A DNA stretch of 64,000 nucleotides, from the NCBI GenBank assembly GCA_030690415.1, contig JAUYGZ010000003.1:124001-188000 (forward strand). Direction: 5' to 3'. A model generated the notes under the pieces. The model ran no database searches. It was given only the letters and a program-made list of their open reading frames with translations, and had not been told where the DNA came from. Of this stretch, positions 51,170 to 63,807 are shown piece by piece (position 1 is the stretch's first letter; the number at the start of each line of letters is the position of its first letter). The position numbers and the translations under genes were made by a program. This stretch comes from a bacterium. Its GTDB lineage: Bacteria > Patescibacteriota > Gracilibacteria > JAUYGZ01.

Positions 51170-51820
51170 ATGAAGAAAAGATTACGGAGATCTGTTACCG
51201 CCCTTCTCGTGGTCGTAACAATGGGTTTGGGAATGATGGAAACTGCTTTTGCTCTGGATACTTTTGGAGATATCAATTCGGCAGCAGATGCGGTTCGATG
51301 TGCCGAAGTTGGCAATACCGACTGCGATTGCATTCTTCAGGGCATCTCCACAGACACGGTTCAAGTCACGGATGATATCATTGTTTTCCTTACCGAAGGG
51401 ATAGCTACCCCTGAGCAAGGGAAGGATGAGCAAGGGAAGGAATATAGCTGTAGTCGTGTGATCGAATGCCTTCGGGAGGATGTGGGGAAGAACAATAAGG
51501 AAATTACAAAGGCTCAACTGGAAGGCACGGTAGGGGTCATTCTCCAGAGTAAGTTTAGCCAGTGCGTCGTTGTCGGCAAAACCGGCCTCGATCTGCTGAA
51601 CAATTACGCCACGCTGGTCTACCGCTGGATCGCCGGAATTGTCGGCAGCATCTGTATCCTGGTCGTCATCATCAGCGGGATTCAGATTTCCATCGGAGGA
51701 CTGAGCCAGGAGGAGGTTAGCTCGGCCAAAGACCGTATCCTTCGATCTCTTGTGGGTCTGGTGGTCCTCTTCTTGTCCGCGTTCATCCTGTACACGATCA
51801 ACCCGATTTTCTTTATCTAA
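51170..51820 (+). CDS. Secreted/membrane pilin-like protein (TrbC/VirB2-like C-terminal region)
   Basis: Signal peptide; GIVGSICILVVIISGIQISIGG...AKDRILRSLVGLVVLFLSAFILYTINPIFFI. Confidence 0.6.
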   Translation: MKKRLRRSVTALLVVVTMGLGMMETAFALDTFGDINSAADAVRCAEVGNTDCDCILQGISTDTVQVTDDIIVFLTEGIATPEQGKDEQGKEYSCSRVIECLREDVGKNNKEITKAQLEGTVGVILQSKFSQCVVVGKTGLDLLNNYATLVYRWIAGIVGSICILVVIISGIQISIGGLSQEEVSSAKDRILRSLVGLVVLFLSAFILYTINPIFFI

Positions 51821-51824
51821 GAAA

Positions 51825-52223
51825 ATGAAAAAACTCCTCACAACTCTTGGAATCGGAATACTGATGATCACGAGCTTCGCCTCATCAGAACTCGTTTTAG
51901 CACAACCAGCTCCAGAACAACCAGTTCCGGCCCAAACCGCACCACCTATCACAGGCACCGAATTCCAATTTGGAGGCAACATCACCCTGTCGTCATTTAT
52001 CAGTGATATTCTTCCCAGTATCGCCAACTGGATGGCAGGATTTTTGGCGGCGATCGCAGTCCTGGTCCTGATCTATGCAGGGATTCAGTACCTGACGGCG
52101 GAAGGCGAGCCGGAAAAGATCAGCGCCGCGACGAAGACCGCTTTTTATACCCTGGGAGGCTTACTCCTCCTCATGTTCGGCTACGCGATCGTGTACCTGT
52201 TCCTGTCGATCTTCACGCCATGA
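51825..52223 (+). CDS. TrbC/VirB2-like pilin-family membrane protein
   Basis: Signal peptide; WMAGFLAAIAVLVLIYAGIQYLTAEGEPEKISAATKTAFYTLGGLLLLMFGYAIVYLFLSIF. Confidence 0.65.
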   Translation: MKKLLTTLGIGILMITSFASSELVLAQPAPEQPVPAQTAPPITGTEFQFGGNITLSSFISDILPSIANWMAGFLAAIAVLVLIYAGIQYLTAEGEPEKISAATKTAFYTLGGLLLLMFGYAIVYLFLSIFTP

Positions 52224-53116
52224 GCTCTCCCCGCCCCCATCCCGGTTTCTTCCCCAACCTTATCTCGGTCCTCATCTTCTGTGGGATCATGATCGGAATG
52301 TTCTTCGGCTTGACCCGATTCTACCCTCAGCTCGCCATGCGGTATGTTCAGCAAAATGGTGATACGACCTTTGTAGTGGACCGCAGTCCTCTTGTTCGGG
52401 GTATCGTCTCAGGCGTCGAAACCGCTCAGATCAGTTCGAGAGTGGACGCGGGAGAGCCTCTCAATATCAACCAGATCAGTGGGTATCGACAGGGTATTTT
52501 AGCATCGGGGATTACGAGTAAAAATTGGTACAACCTCGACAGGCAGCTCTTTCGGGTCCAGGGCCTCGAGCTGGGGGTCATCAATGCCATCCAGACAAGC
52601 AAAACCGAGCAGGAAAGAGCGACGCTCAGCTATCAGGTGAAGCTTATTCAGCAGATCCAAACCGCTCTTGGAGTCAATCTGGAAGACCTGCTCCAGTCTA
52701 ATCCTGACAACAGACGCCAGGCGCTTCAAAACTACCTGACGAACCTCAGGCAGCTGGCACAGGAAGGCGGAGTTGAGATAGAGAATATGCAGCGGATCAT
52801 CGATGAAGCTCAGACTGAGTACCAGCTAAATGTGGACACCGCTGAGCAATTTAGCGGAGCCTTCACCTCGGAAACGGATAACTTCCAGACGGGTAATATT
52901 GACACGAATCTCAATCTCTACCTGGATGCCCGAAAAAAAGCTGAAGAATCCAGAGTCGTCATCAATTCAACCCAGGAGATATTGAATCGTTTGACTCCCC
53001 TTGTCCAGAGGGCCAATCAAATCATCCCCGCAATCGAAGCTAATTTCGAGGCTCTAGAGGCAGGGATCAAGGTGACTCCCACTCCGGGAGTGAATTTACC
53101 CGTATTTGAGCAGTAG
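52220..53116 (+). CDS. Membrane-anchored coiled-coil-rich protein, unknown
   Basis: Single N-terminal TM; long Q/E/N-rich helical region; overlaps the preceding stop by 4 bp. Confidence 0.65.
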   Translation: MSSPRPHPGFFPNLISVLIFCGIMIGMFFGLTRFYPQLAMRYVQQNGDTTFVVDRSPLVRGIVSGVETAQISSRVDAGEPLNINQISGYRQGILASGITSKNWYNLDRQLFRVQGLELGVINAIQTSKTEQERATLSYQVKLIQQIQTALGVNLEDLLQSNPDNRRQALQNYLTNLRQLAQEGGVEIENMQRIIDEAQTEYQLNVDTAEQFSGAFTSETDNFQTGNIDTNLNLYLDARKKAEESRVVINSTQEILNRLTPLVQRANQIIPAIEANFEALEAGIKVTPTPGVNLPVFEQ

Positions 53117-53122
53117 AGGAGC

Positions 53123-53548
53123 TTATTTCGCCTTCACCTTCTCCAGCACTTTCATTTGATGAACCATGGCGATTTTCTCCGTCTCCAGGTACTTGATCTG
53201 AAAGTCATTGAGGTCAGCACCGGCAGCAAGCTTTTCATTGATAAATTCCAGATAGTGTTTGGCGGTCTTGTATTCAATATCTTTTTGTTCTTTGCAAGAA
53301 TAACAGAGCAATTGAGCTGAGTTGTGTTCCACAGAGAAGAAGAGAATACCTTGCTGGACGAGGTATTGCAGCTCACTTTGGGCGTTCCGGATATCCAGTC
53401 GACTGAAGAGGATTGATCCGGTGAGTGAAGCGTGATGAGGGTATATTTCCATCTCACCACCTTCGGTGTTAACCTTGATCGAGTTTACCTCCTGAGAAAG
53501 GATCTCAGCTTCCGGCGTGCGGACGGAGAGGTGAAAGGTATCGGCCAT
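53123..53548 (-). CDS. atpC: ATP synthase F1 epsilon subunit
   Basis: FHLSVRTPEAEILSQEVNSIKVNTEGGEMEIYPHHASLTG; start moved to 53548. Confidence 0.9.
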   Translation of the reverse strand: MADTFHLSVRTPEAEILSQEVNSIKVNTEGGEMEIYPHHASLTGSILFSRLDIRNAQSELQYLVQQGILFFSVEHNSAQLLCYSCKEQKDIEYKTAKHYLEFINEKLAAGADLNDFQIKYLETEKIAMVHQMKVLEKVKAK

Positions 53549-53570
53549 GGAAGAAGGTAAAGTATAAATT

Positions 53571-53622
53571 GTCCGCCAGAGGTGCCAGTCCGACAGTCTG
53601 GCGGGGGTCCGCCTCTGGTGGA
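53571..53622. repeat. Hairpin/REP-like palindrome between atpD and atpC
   Basis: ccgccagagg...cctctggtgg outer arms and gccag...ctggc inner arms. Confidence 0.6.
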
Positions 53623-53652
53623 TAAAACTTAAAAACTCTGAATGTTTAAGCG

Positions 53653-56080
<2,428 letters not shown>

Positions 56081-56107
56081 GAGAGTCTAAAGGAAAATGA
56101 AAATTTT

Positions 56108-57616
56108 TTACTGAGTGAAGAACTGTTGACACGCTCTGGAAATCCCCTCCTTGATCACTTCCGTGAGATCTTTTTCATCCATAATATTCTTCACGAGTTC
56201 CTTCTTTTCCAGCTCCACATACGTGAGGAATTGTTTGAGCTTTTTTTGAATCTCAGCAGCCTCGACCGCATCGAGGTATCCTCCGGTAGCCGCCGAAAGT
56301 ACCATGACTTCCTGCCACAAGGCATAAGGTGAATTCTGCTTTTGTTTGAAAGATTCCACGATTCGACGTCCGCGGGTTAGGGTTTTTTTGGTTGCTTCAT
56401 CCAGGTCAGAAGCAAATTGAGAAAAGGCTTCCAGCTCGTAGTACTGAGAAAGTTCCAGCTTTACCGTACCGGAGATTTTTTTCATAATTTTGGTCTGAGC
56501 CGATCCTCCCACTCGAGAGACGGAAATACCGACATTAATGGCAGGACGGATTCCTCGGTTGAAGAGATCGGTTTCCAAAAAAATCTGACCATCGGTGATG
56601 GAAATGACGTTCGTCGGAATATAAGCCGAAACATCTCCTGCCTGGGTCTCAATAATCGGTAAAGCCGTAATACTTCCTCCACCATGGTTTTCATTCAGCT
56701 TAGCCGCTCGCTCGAGCAGTCTGGAATGCAGATAAAAGACATCCCCGGGGTAGGCTTCACGTCCGGGAGGTCGTCGAAGGAGGAGAGACATTTCACGGTA
56801 AGCAACGGCGTGCTTAGATAGGTCATCATATATGATCAGACATTCTTTGCCTTTATCCATAAAATATTCGGCAATGGCCGATCCGGCATAAGGAGCAAGA
56901 AATTGCATGACCGCTGATTCAGAGGCTCCAGCCGCGACGACCAGAGAGTAGTCGAGAGCACCATGTGCCCGGAGGGTTTCGTAGACCTGAGCAGTCTTGG
57001 ATTCACGCTGTCCGATCGAAACGTAGATACAGATGATGTCCTGCCCCTTCTGATTCAAAATAGTATCGATAGCGACAGTGGTTTTCCCCGTCTGACGATC
57101 ACCAATGATCAGCTCACGTTGACCTCGGCCAATGGGGACCAGGGAGTCGATGGAAATAATTCCGGTCTGGACAGGGGTATTGACAGACTTTCGGGCAATA
57201 ACACCCGGGGCGATCTTTTCATGCTCATAGTGAGCATCCGCTTTCAGGTCTGCTCCACCATCGATCGGGGCTCCCAGGGCATTGACCACACGTCCAATAT
57301 TAGCCTCAGAGACGGGCATTTGTAGAAAGTGCCCATTGGATTCAACGAAAAGTCCTTCCTTGACACCTTCACCGGACTGGAGGACGAGCGCGAAGGCCTG
57401 GTCCTTTTCCAGATTCATGACCAGAGCCTGGTTTGAAGTACCCTGTACAGTGACCAATTCCCCCATTCGGAGATCCGAAAGACCTTTGATCTGAATAACT
57501 CCATCCTTAAACGACGTAATGACGCCGAAACGACCTTCGTCAGAGCCCTTTTTTTGTTCCTTAAAGAGAGCTTCGGAGATCGTGTCGAGAAAGGAGGTGA
57601 GGGTTTGTTCGGACAT
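56108..57616 (-). CDS. atpA: ATP synthase F1 alpha subunit
   Basis: [47 protein letters not shown]. Confidence 0.96.
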   Translation of the reverse strand: MSEQTLTSFLDTISEALFKEQKKGSDEGRFGVITSFKDGVIQIKGLSDLRMGELVTVQGTSNQALVMNLEKDQAFALVLQSGEGVKEGLFVESNGHFLQMPVSEANIGRVVNALGAPIDGGADLKADAHYEHEKIAPGVIARKSVNTPVQTGIISIDSLVPIGRGQRELIIGDRQTGKTTVAIDTILNQKGQDIICIYVSIGQRESKTAQVYETLRAHGALDYSLVVAAGASESAVMQFLAPYAGSAIAEYFMDKGKECLIIYDDLSKHAVAYREMSLLLRRPPGREAYPGDVFYLHSRLLERAAKLNENHGGGSITALPIIETQAGDVSAYIPTNVISITDGQIFLETDLFNRGIRPAINVGISVSRVGGSAQTKIMKKISGTVKLELSQYYELEAFSQFASDLDEATKKTLTRGRRIVESFKQKQNSPYALWQEVMVLSAATGGYLDAVEAAEIQKKLKQFLTYVELEKKELVKNIMDEKDLTEVIKEGISRACQQFFTQ

Positions 57617-57620
57617 AAAA

Positions 57621-57648
57621 GGTTGAGGGTTAAGAGTTAAGGGTTGAG
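57621..57648 (-). repeat. Heptameric tract upstream of atpA
   Basis: GGTTGAG GGTTAAG AGTTAAG GGTTGAG (plus strand), four in-register units. Confidence 0.7.
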
Positions 57649-57651
57649 AGA

Positions 57652-58317
57652 CTAAACGAGTTCTTTGAGGCGATGGATCGCTTGTATGCGTGAGAACCAG
57701 GATCGGTCCACCACCTTGCCATCGATGAAGAATCGGATTCCTCCGATGAGCTGGGCATTGATGCTGAAGGCGACAAAGCTTTTCGGAAGCTTCAGCCCGA
57801 AATGACGGCGAATGGCATCCTTGGTTTCACGGTCGCATTCGATAGGACTCTGCGTGAGGACACGCGGGCTCTTGAAAAGAGCTTGAAGAAAGACAACAAT
57901 CTCTTCTGTCATTTCCTGAACAGAGTAGAGAGAAATGAAGTATCGCAGTTCGGCCATGAAAGCCGCGCCATGTGGCAGGAGTTGATCAAGTTTTTTTCGT
58001 CGTTCTGTTGTAGTGGATCGATAGAAGTCCTTATCCAGTTGGTCAAAAATGAGTGAAAATTCCTCAACGAAAAAAACGCCAAGGGATTTTAGCAGATTAC
58101 TGCCTGAAAAGTCCTCTGAATTACTCAGTATTTTTATCGTCGTGCCAAGATCATTCACGAAGCTGGATTCGGTCTCCCGGGATAGATGACGCGCGATGAT
58201 CTTGGATCCGATCATCTGCTCAGCTTTTTCCGCATTCGGGGCACTGAAGAATGTTCTCTCTTTTTTGAGAAAATGAATGATGTCTTTTATGAGCGCTGAT
58301 GTGAGATCAGGAATCAT
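57652..58317 (-). CDS. atpH: ATP synthase F1 delta subunit
   Basis: Operon position; C-terminal [31 protein letters not shown]. Confidence 0.85.
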   Translation of the reverse strand: MIPDLTSALIKDIIHFLKKERTFFSAPNAEKAEQMIGSKIIARHLSRETESSFVNDLGTTIKILSNSEDFSGSNLLKSLGVFFVEEFSLIFDQLDKDFYRSTTTERRKKLDQLLPHGAAFMAELRYFISLYSVQEMTEEIVVFLQALFKSPRVLTQSPIECDRETKDAIRRHFGLKLPKSFVAFSINAQLIGGIRFFIDGKVVDRSWFSRIQAIHRLKELV

Positions 58318-58320
58318 GCT

Positions 58321-58818
58321 TTAGGATTTATATGTTTTCCAGGCATCGGCAACAGAGTTTTTCACGACGTCCTGAGGGATATTATTCGAAACAACGTGAA
58401 GGACAACTTTCTCAATGAGTTCGATGGTCTGCTTTTCCGCGGACTTGAGGATCCCTCTTTTTTCCTCATCGACAATGCTTCGTACCTCTTCGATCATCCT
58501 GGTCTTTTTAAGCTCAAGACTTTCCTCCTGTTCCTTCCGACGAATTTCCATTTCCTTTTGGAGATCAGACATTTGAGACTCCATATCAGCGCGAAGCTTC
58601 TCTTTTTCTTCATCAGCATTTTTTTTCTCAGCCAAAAACTCATTCTTGATTTTTTCGGCTTGGGCAAGATTATCTGTGATCGTCTTGCGCCGCTCATCGA
58701 GCATTTTCAGGACGGGACCTGTAAAGAAATAGGCCAAAATAACGGCCAGAAGGCCGAAGTTGACGACATAAACGATAATGCTATGCCAATCGATACCAAG
58801 TTTCGCGAAGATTTCCAT
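58321..58818 (-). CDS. atpF: ATP synthase F0 b subunit
   Basis: N-terminal TM then long charged helix; PVLKMLDERRKTITDNLAQAEKIK. Confidence 0.93.
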   Translation of the reverse strand: MEIFAKLGIDWHSIIVYVVNFGLLAVILAYFFTGPVLKMLDERRKTITDNLAQAEKIKNEFLAEKKNADEEKEKLRADMESQMSDLQKEMEIRRKEQEESLELKKTRMIEEVRSIVDEEKRGILKSAEKQTIELIEKVVLHVVSNNIPQDVVKNSVADAWKTYKS

Positions 58819-58862
58819 AAAAAGAGGGAGGGGGGATGAGAAAATGAATGAAGGTCAGGTAT

Positions 58863-59920
<1,058 letters not shown>

Positions 59921-59923
59921 AGG

Positions 59924-60211
59924 CTATTGGAGTGTGGAGAATTTTTTGTAGATCGAGTACTGAGTGAAGATGAAGGAGAGGACGAAACCAACGATGAGGA
60001 GCACGGGACGGGTTCCGAGGTATCGGTCGAGGAGATATCCTCCACCGGCAAAGATTACTAAACCCCCAATGACATAGCCAAAGACGGTCGCGGTGAGCAG
60101 ATAGTGTTTGGAAAACATGAGGTCATAAGCCTTCTTCCCTTCCGAATCCATTCTCCGGCGGATGGGATCGGGATCCACAGGGCTGTGATGAGGGTCTTGC
60201 TCATGCTTCAT
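59924..60211 (-). CDS. AtpI/AtpZ-like F0 accessory protein
   Basis: Two TM helices; first gene of the atp operon; GYVIGGLVIFAGGGYLLDRYLGTRPVLLIVGFVLSF. Confidence 0.75.
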   Translation of the reverse strand: MKHEQDPHHSPVDPDPIRRRMDSEGKKAYDLMFSKHYLLTATVFGYVIGGLVIFAGGGYLLDRYLGTRPVLLIVGFVLSFIFTQYSIYKKFSTLQ

Positions 60212-60365
60212 GACATCAGATTATACTAATAAAAAGGTATCATATTTTGATACCTAAAACTGAAGCAGAAAGACTGTAAAGAGGGGGCTAAAAAATGTCA
60301 ATGGTTAATTTTTTTGATTTTGTACCACCGACCTGTTGGGCAGCTTGAGTGATTATCTAAAGTGT

Positions 60366-60400
60366 TCCCGCGGTCCTGACAGGTGTCGGGATCCGCGGGA
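60366..60400. terminator. Strong GC-rich hairpin upstream of the atp operon
   Basis: tcccgcgg...ccgcggga with inner ctgac/gtcgg pairing. Confidence 0.55.
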
Positions 60401-60418
60401 GTTGGGATCGAGAGGAAT

Positions 60419-60661
60419 TTAATCCAAATCGATCCCTGGAAGAACGTCATCCGCCAACTCTGGGGAAACCTCCCCCGAGTTCCAGTCGGCCGCGATCACT
60501 CGCAGCCGCGCGGATTCACTCCTACGCGGAGCCTGGGAGTCGCGCCGCTTGGATGCGCGCTGTAGCCCGCGAGCCCGTTTGTCACTCACCTCTTCCCCCT
60601 TCGGTAGAGAGTGACCAGAAACACTGTCGCCCCGTTGCGACATCGGCACTATAGTTTCCAT
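60419..60661 (-). CDS. Small Arg-rich protein (80 aa) or structured RNA region; uncertain
   Basis: ORF METIVPMSQRGDSVSGHSLPKGEEVSDKRARG...; GC-rich with several local hairpins. Confidence 0.35.
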   Translation of the reverse strand: METIVPMSQRGDSVSGHSLPKGEEVSDKRARGLQRASKRRDSQAPRRSESARLRVIAADWNSGEVSPELADDVLPGIDLD

Positions 60662-60671
60662 TGTTGAAATG

Positions 60672-62642
60672 TCAAATCCTCCAAAACCCCTCCAAGACAT
60701 ACCTTCTCTCCAGTTCAGCCAAATCCTCTTCCATCACCCCCATCTTCAGGCCCGAATGCCAGACTTTTGTTCCCCTTACGATCCCCACATGGGAGATATG
60801 CTTCTTTCGGGAGTGAAGGAAGACCAAGTCATCATTCTGCAGTTCATTTCTCTCCACCTTGCCTGAACAAAAGCTCTTCTGATCCTGCGAGTACTTCGGC
60901 AAAAGAATCCCCTTCACCTCCCAAAAGTAGCGTTGGACAAAAGCGGAGCAATCAATCCCCTGCTCGGAATTCCCTCCCCAGCCGTAGGGTGTTCCCTTCC
61001 AGTTTTCAAAAAAGTCTTCAGCATTTGTCGAAGCTTTGTTGGGGAGTTCAAAACTCTCCACCGGACCCATTTCTTCCAGAGAAACCGATTTGGAGAGCCA
61101 TCCTCGGGTCTTATCCGCTTTTTTAACGAGGAAAAAATCACCCTGTTCACCCAAGAGTTTGAGCACTTCACCAGCTTGAACCTCTGTCTGCCGATTGCGG
61201 TCAAGATGTGGTTTTGGAATGGGTTTGCGGAGCAAAGGAGCCGATTCCTTCATCTTCACAAAGCGATCATTCCAGATATCTTTCTCCCGAATTCGGAAAC
61301 CAATGACCACCCGCTCATAAAAATCAATAAAGATATCCTTAAAATGATGTCGGGTAGGGTGATTCCCCCCTTCAAAGGGATTAGAGGGGGCAGAGGCGAC
61401 ATCATCATGCGCATCGTAAGCAGAACCTTTGAACTGAATGCTGGCATAATCCGAGCCCGGATCAATGGCAGTATTTGGGAGATGAGAAAGCAACAGTAAC
61501 AATTCCCCTTCCTCCAGTTCCCGGGCATCGAAGCTTCTCAATCTGAGTTTCCAGTCTTGTCCGTCAAAGGCATAAATGCCTGACTTCAGGGTCTTGGGCG
61601 TTTTCCAGGCTCTATCCTTGGTATTTCTCAAAATAATCTGGCCGAAGAGCTTCCCATCCTTATCCAGGAAATCAAAACGGTGTTCTTTTAAACTCGCGCG
61701 TTCCGCATGGAGCTTGAGAAGGGGTTCACGTTCATTCACCACATCCATGAGGCACTGAAGGCTGATCGAAGCGGTCAAACGGGGGTTGCACTCGATCAGA
61801 TACCACTGCTCTCCATTCCAGATCAGGTCAAGGCCGAAAAAGCCGATGTACCCGACTTCACGAAAAAGAGGACCCTTTTTCTCGAGCTCCTTCCGCAGCT
61901 TCGACAATATCTCATCATTCAAATCAAGAGTGGGGCTGACTCCAACCGTTCCAAACTGAAAATGGTTCCAGACCTTCATGTTCATCATTTGCTGCCAGAG
62001 CGGCCCAAAGGCCATTTTTCCCTGAGCATCCACATAGCCATTGAGAGTATAGGTGTTTCCGGACACAAAACGGCTGATTTTGACCTGAGTCCCCTGGACG
62101 AGTGGGGCGAAGAGCTCATTTCGTTTGGAGAAAAAGGAAGAACTTCCCGCGTGTCCCATCCGACCCTGAACCACTATTTCATCTCCCAGTTCATCATGAT
62201 AGGCGTGATGCTGTTTCTCATCCCAGAGCACAATCCGGTGTTCCGGCATGGGAAGAGCATGTTTTACAGCTAATCCCGCAAAGCTGATTTTATCCTCCAG
62301 CTCTCGGCACACCTTCACATCAGCCGAAACCAGATCCCATCCCTGCTCCTCTATCCATCGCCGAATCTTGTTCGAAGGCTTGAAGACGAGAAACTTCAGA
62401 TCAGCTTTGAGGCTTCGAAGCCAGTTTAGGGTCAGAGCGCGGCTGAGGATGAGGAAAGTACTCCCGGGAATGACCGCTCCGGGGAATTCTTCCTCGAAGC
62501 ATCGGACAGCTGTCCCTTGCTCCCTCATCCAGCTCAGCATATCCGATTGATATGAGCAGAGCACAGTCGCTCCCACAGCTTCAGAGACCCAGAGTGCTCT
62601 GCGGAGGTCGAGGGTGACGTAGATGGTTTTGGAGGGGTTCAT
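60672..62642 (-). CDS. ATP-grasp domain protein fused to SH3-like and NlpC/P60 cysteine peptidase domains
   Basis: ATP-grasp: VGYIGFFGLDLIWNGEQWYLIECNPRLTASISLQ; SH3-like: QAGEVLKLLGEQGDFFLVKKADKTRGWLSKS; NlpC/P60: WKGTPYGWGGNSEQGIDCSAFVQRYF...NDDLVFLHSRKKHISHVGIV. Confidence 0.85.
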   Translation of the reverse strand: MNPSKTIYVTLDLRRALWVSEAVGATVLCSYQSDMLSWMREQGTAVRCFEEEFPGAVIPGSTFLILSRALTLNWLRSLKADLKFLVFKPSNKIRRWIEEQGWDLVSADVKVCRELEDKISFAGLAVKHALPMPEHRIVLWDEKQHHAYHDELGDEIVVQGRMGHAGSSSFFSKRNELFAPLVQGTQVKISRFVSGNTYTLNGYVDAQGKMAFGPLWQQMMNMKVWNHFQFGTVGVSPTLDLNDEILSKLRKELEKKGPLFREVGYIGFFGLDLIWNGEQWYLIECNPRLTASISLQCLMDVVNEREPLLKLHAERASLKEHRFDFLDKDGKLFGQIILRNTKDRAWKTPKTLKSGIYAFDGQDWKLRLRSFDARELEEGELLLLLSHLPNTAIDPGSDYASIQFKGSAYDAHDDVASAPSNPFEGGNHPTRHHFKDIFIDFYERVVIGFRIREKDIWNDRFVKMKESAPLLRKPIPKPHLDRNRQTEVQAGEVLKLLGEQGDFFLVKKADKTRGWLSKSVSLEEMGPVESFELPNKASTNAEDFFENWKGTPYGWGGNSEQGIDCSAFVQRYFWEVKGILLPKYSQDQKSFCSGKVERNELQNDDLVFLHSRKKHISHVGIVRGTKVWHSGLKMGVMEEDLAELERRYVLEGFWRI

Positions 62643-63562
62643 AATGACAAAAATTCTTCCCAAAGCCTGTCCATATCCTGAAAGGTCTCGGCCCTCCTTG
62701 GCGAAACAAGTTCAGCCTTCGGCCATTTTTTTCCGGAAAAAATACAGACGAGGGATTCATAGCGGTCTTTCAGTCGGAGAGCAATGGCGAAACTGCAGAC
62801 ACCCTCCCAAGAAGTTTCAAGGTGGTTTTCGAGCAGTACCCGCTCGGCCTCCTGACGATCTACATCGGTCACGTACCAGGCATCGCCTCCGCTCTTTTGA
62901 ATCAGCCCGAGCAACTCTTTCTTTCGAGGAGTTTCGGACAGCCCAATTCCAAATTCCGCTTCTGTCGGGACTTGCTCAGGATGTAATTCCCTGACGATCG
63001 AACAGCTTTTCCCACTCTGGACCAGATGCAGAGCGGGTAACTTCAACCCTTTCGATTCGTAAGCTCTCATCAGACCCAAGCTGGAAGTGCCTGAAGTGGC
63101 AAAGTTGACGATGGCCTTTGCCTGTTGGGCCTGTACAATCAGTTCATCGCCGAGTGAGGCATAGGCATCAAGAGCTAATGCGTCTCCTGAGATCCGAGGG
63201 AAAGGCACCTTGTACCGCTTAGCCAGATACTTCGCGAAGCGAAGCGGACGAGAGCTCAACACGACAAATGCCCCTTCTTTCTCAAGTTGAGCGGCTTTGT
63301 TCAGATCTCCCCGATCGGACATCAGGCAAAAGACTGTGATGCCCATTTTCCGACCATAGTGCGCGGCAGTGATGCCGGCATTTCCGGTCGTTGACAAAAC
63401 CAGAGTGAAAATCCCCTCTCCCTGATACTTTTTCAGAAGTGGCTTTAGGTACCGAAATTTATGCGATCCCGCATCGGACTGGTCTTCTCTCTTGATGAAA
63501 ACCGAAGCGAAAGGGGAATCGGCAGAGAATGAGATGAGAGGCGTTATACTAGGGGTGTTCAA
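62639..63562 (-). CDS. PLP-dependent fold-type II enzyme (threonine synthase/cysteine synthase-like), TTG start
   Basis: KREDQSDAGSHKFRYLKPLL (PLP lysine); LSTTGNAGITAAHYGRKMGI; NFATSGTSSLGLMRAYE; ATGA overlap with the next gene. Confidence 0.82.
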   Translation of the reverse strand: MNTPSITPLISFSADSPFASVFIKREDQSDAGSHKFRYLKPLLKKYQGEGIFTLVLSTTGNAGITAAHYGRKMGITVFCLMSDRGDLNKAAQLEKEGAFVVLSSRPLRFAKYLAKRYKVPFPRISGDALALDAYASLGDELIVQAQQAKAIVNFATSGTSSLGLMRAYESKGLKLPALHLVQSGKSCSIVRELHPEQVPTEAEFGIGLSETPRKKELLGLIQKSGGDAWYVTDVDRQEAERVLLENHLETSWEGVCSFAIALRLKDRYESLVCIFSGKKWPKAELVSPRRAETFQDMDRLWEEFLSL

Positions 63563-63651
63563 AGCTGTCGAGCTATGTGAATAGAGACTGATATTGACCT
63601 GAATTTTATTTTTTGATATGACCGATGGAGTATAGTGCTTAATTTCCCCCT

Positions 63652-63807
63652 ATGCCACCAATCGTACTGTGTCCCGACTGTAATTTTGAAATAGATCTCG
63701 ATGGAGGAGCCATTGGTGACTATTTTGAATGCGATATCTGTGCCTGTGAACTTATGGTGATATCCATGGATCCTCCGAAGGTGGAGGTGCTTGATGAAGA
63801 GAAATAA
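63652..63807 (+). CDS. LysW-like small zinc-ribbon protein (51 aa; absent from the supplied ORF track)
   Basis: MPPIVLCPDCNFEIDLDGGAIGDYFECDICACELMVISMDPPKVEVLDEEK: CPxC...CxxC plus EL-V--xDPxxVE as in LysW. Confidence 0.72.
   Translation: MPPIVLCPDCNFEIDLDGGAIGDYFECDICACELMVISMDPPKVEVLDEEK

Noticed and set aside
60365-60661. tmRNA / RNase P RNA / SRP RNA candidate
   Set aside because: Length fits tmRNA, but GGTTTCGAC-like 5' end, ALAA-type tag and tRNA-like 3' end are missing; no P RNA or SRP signatures seen
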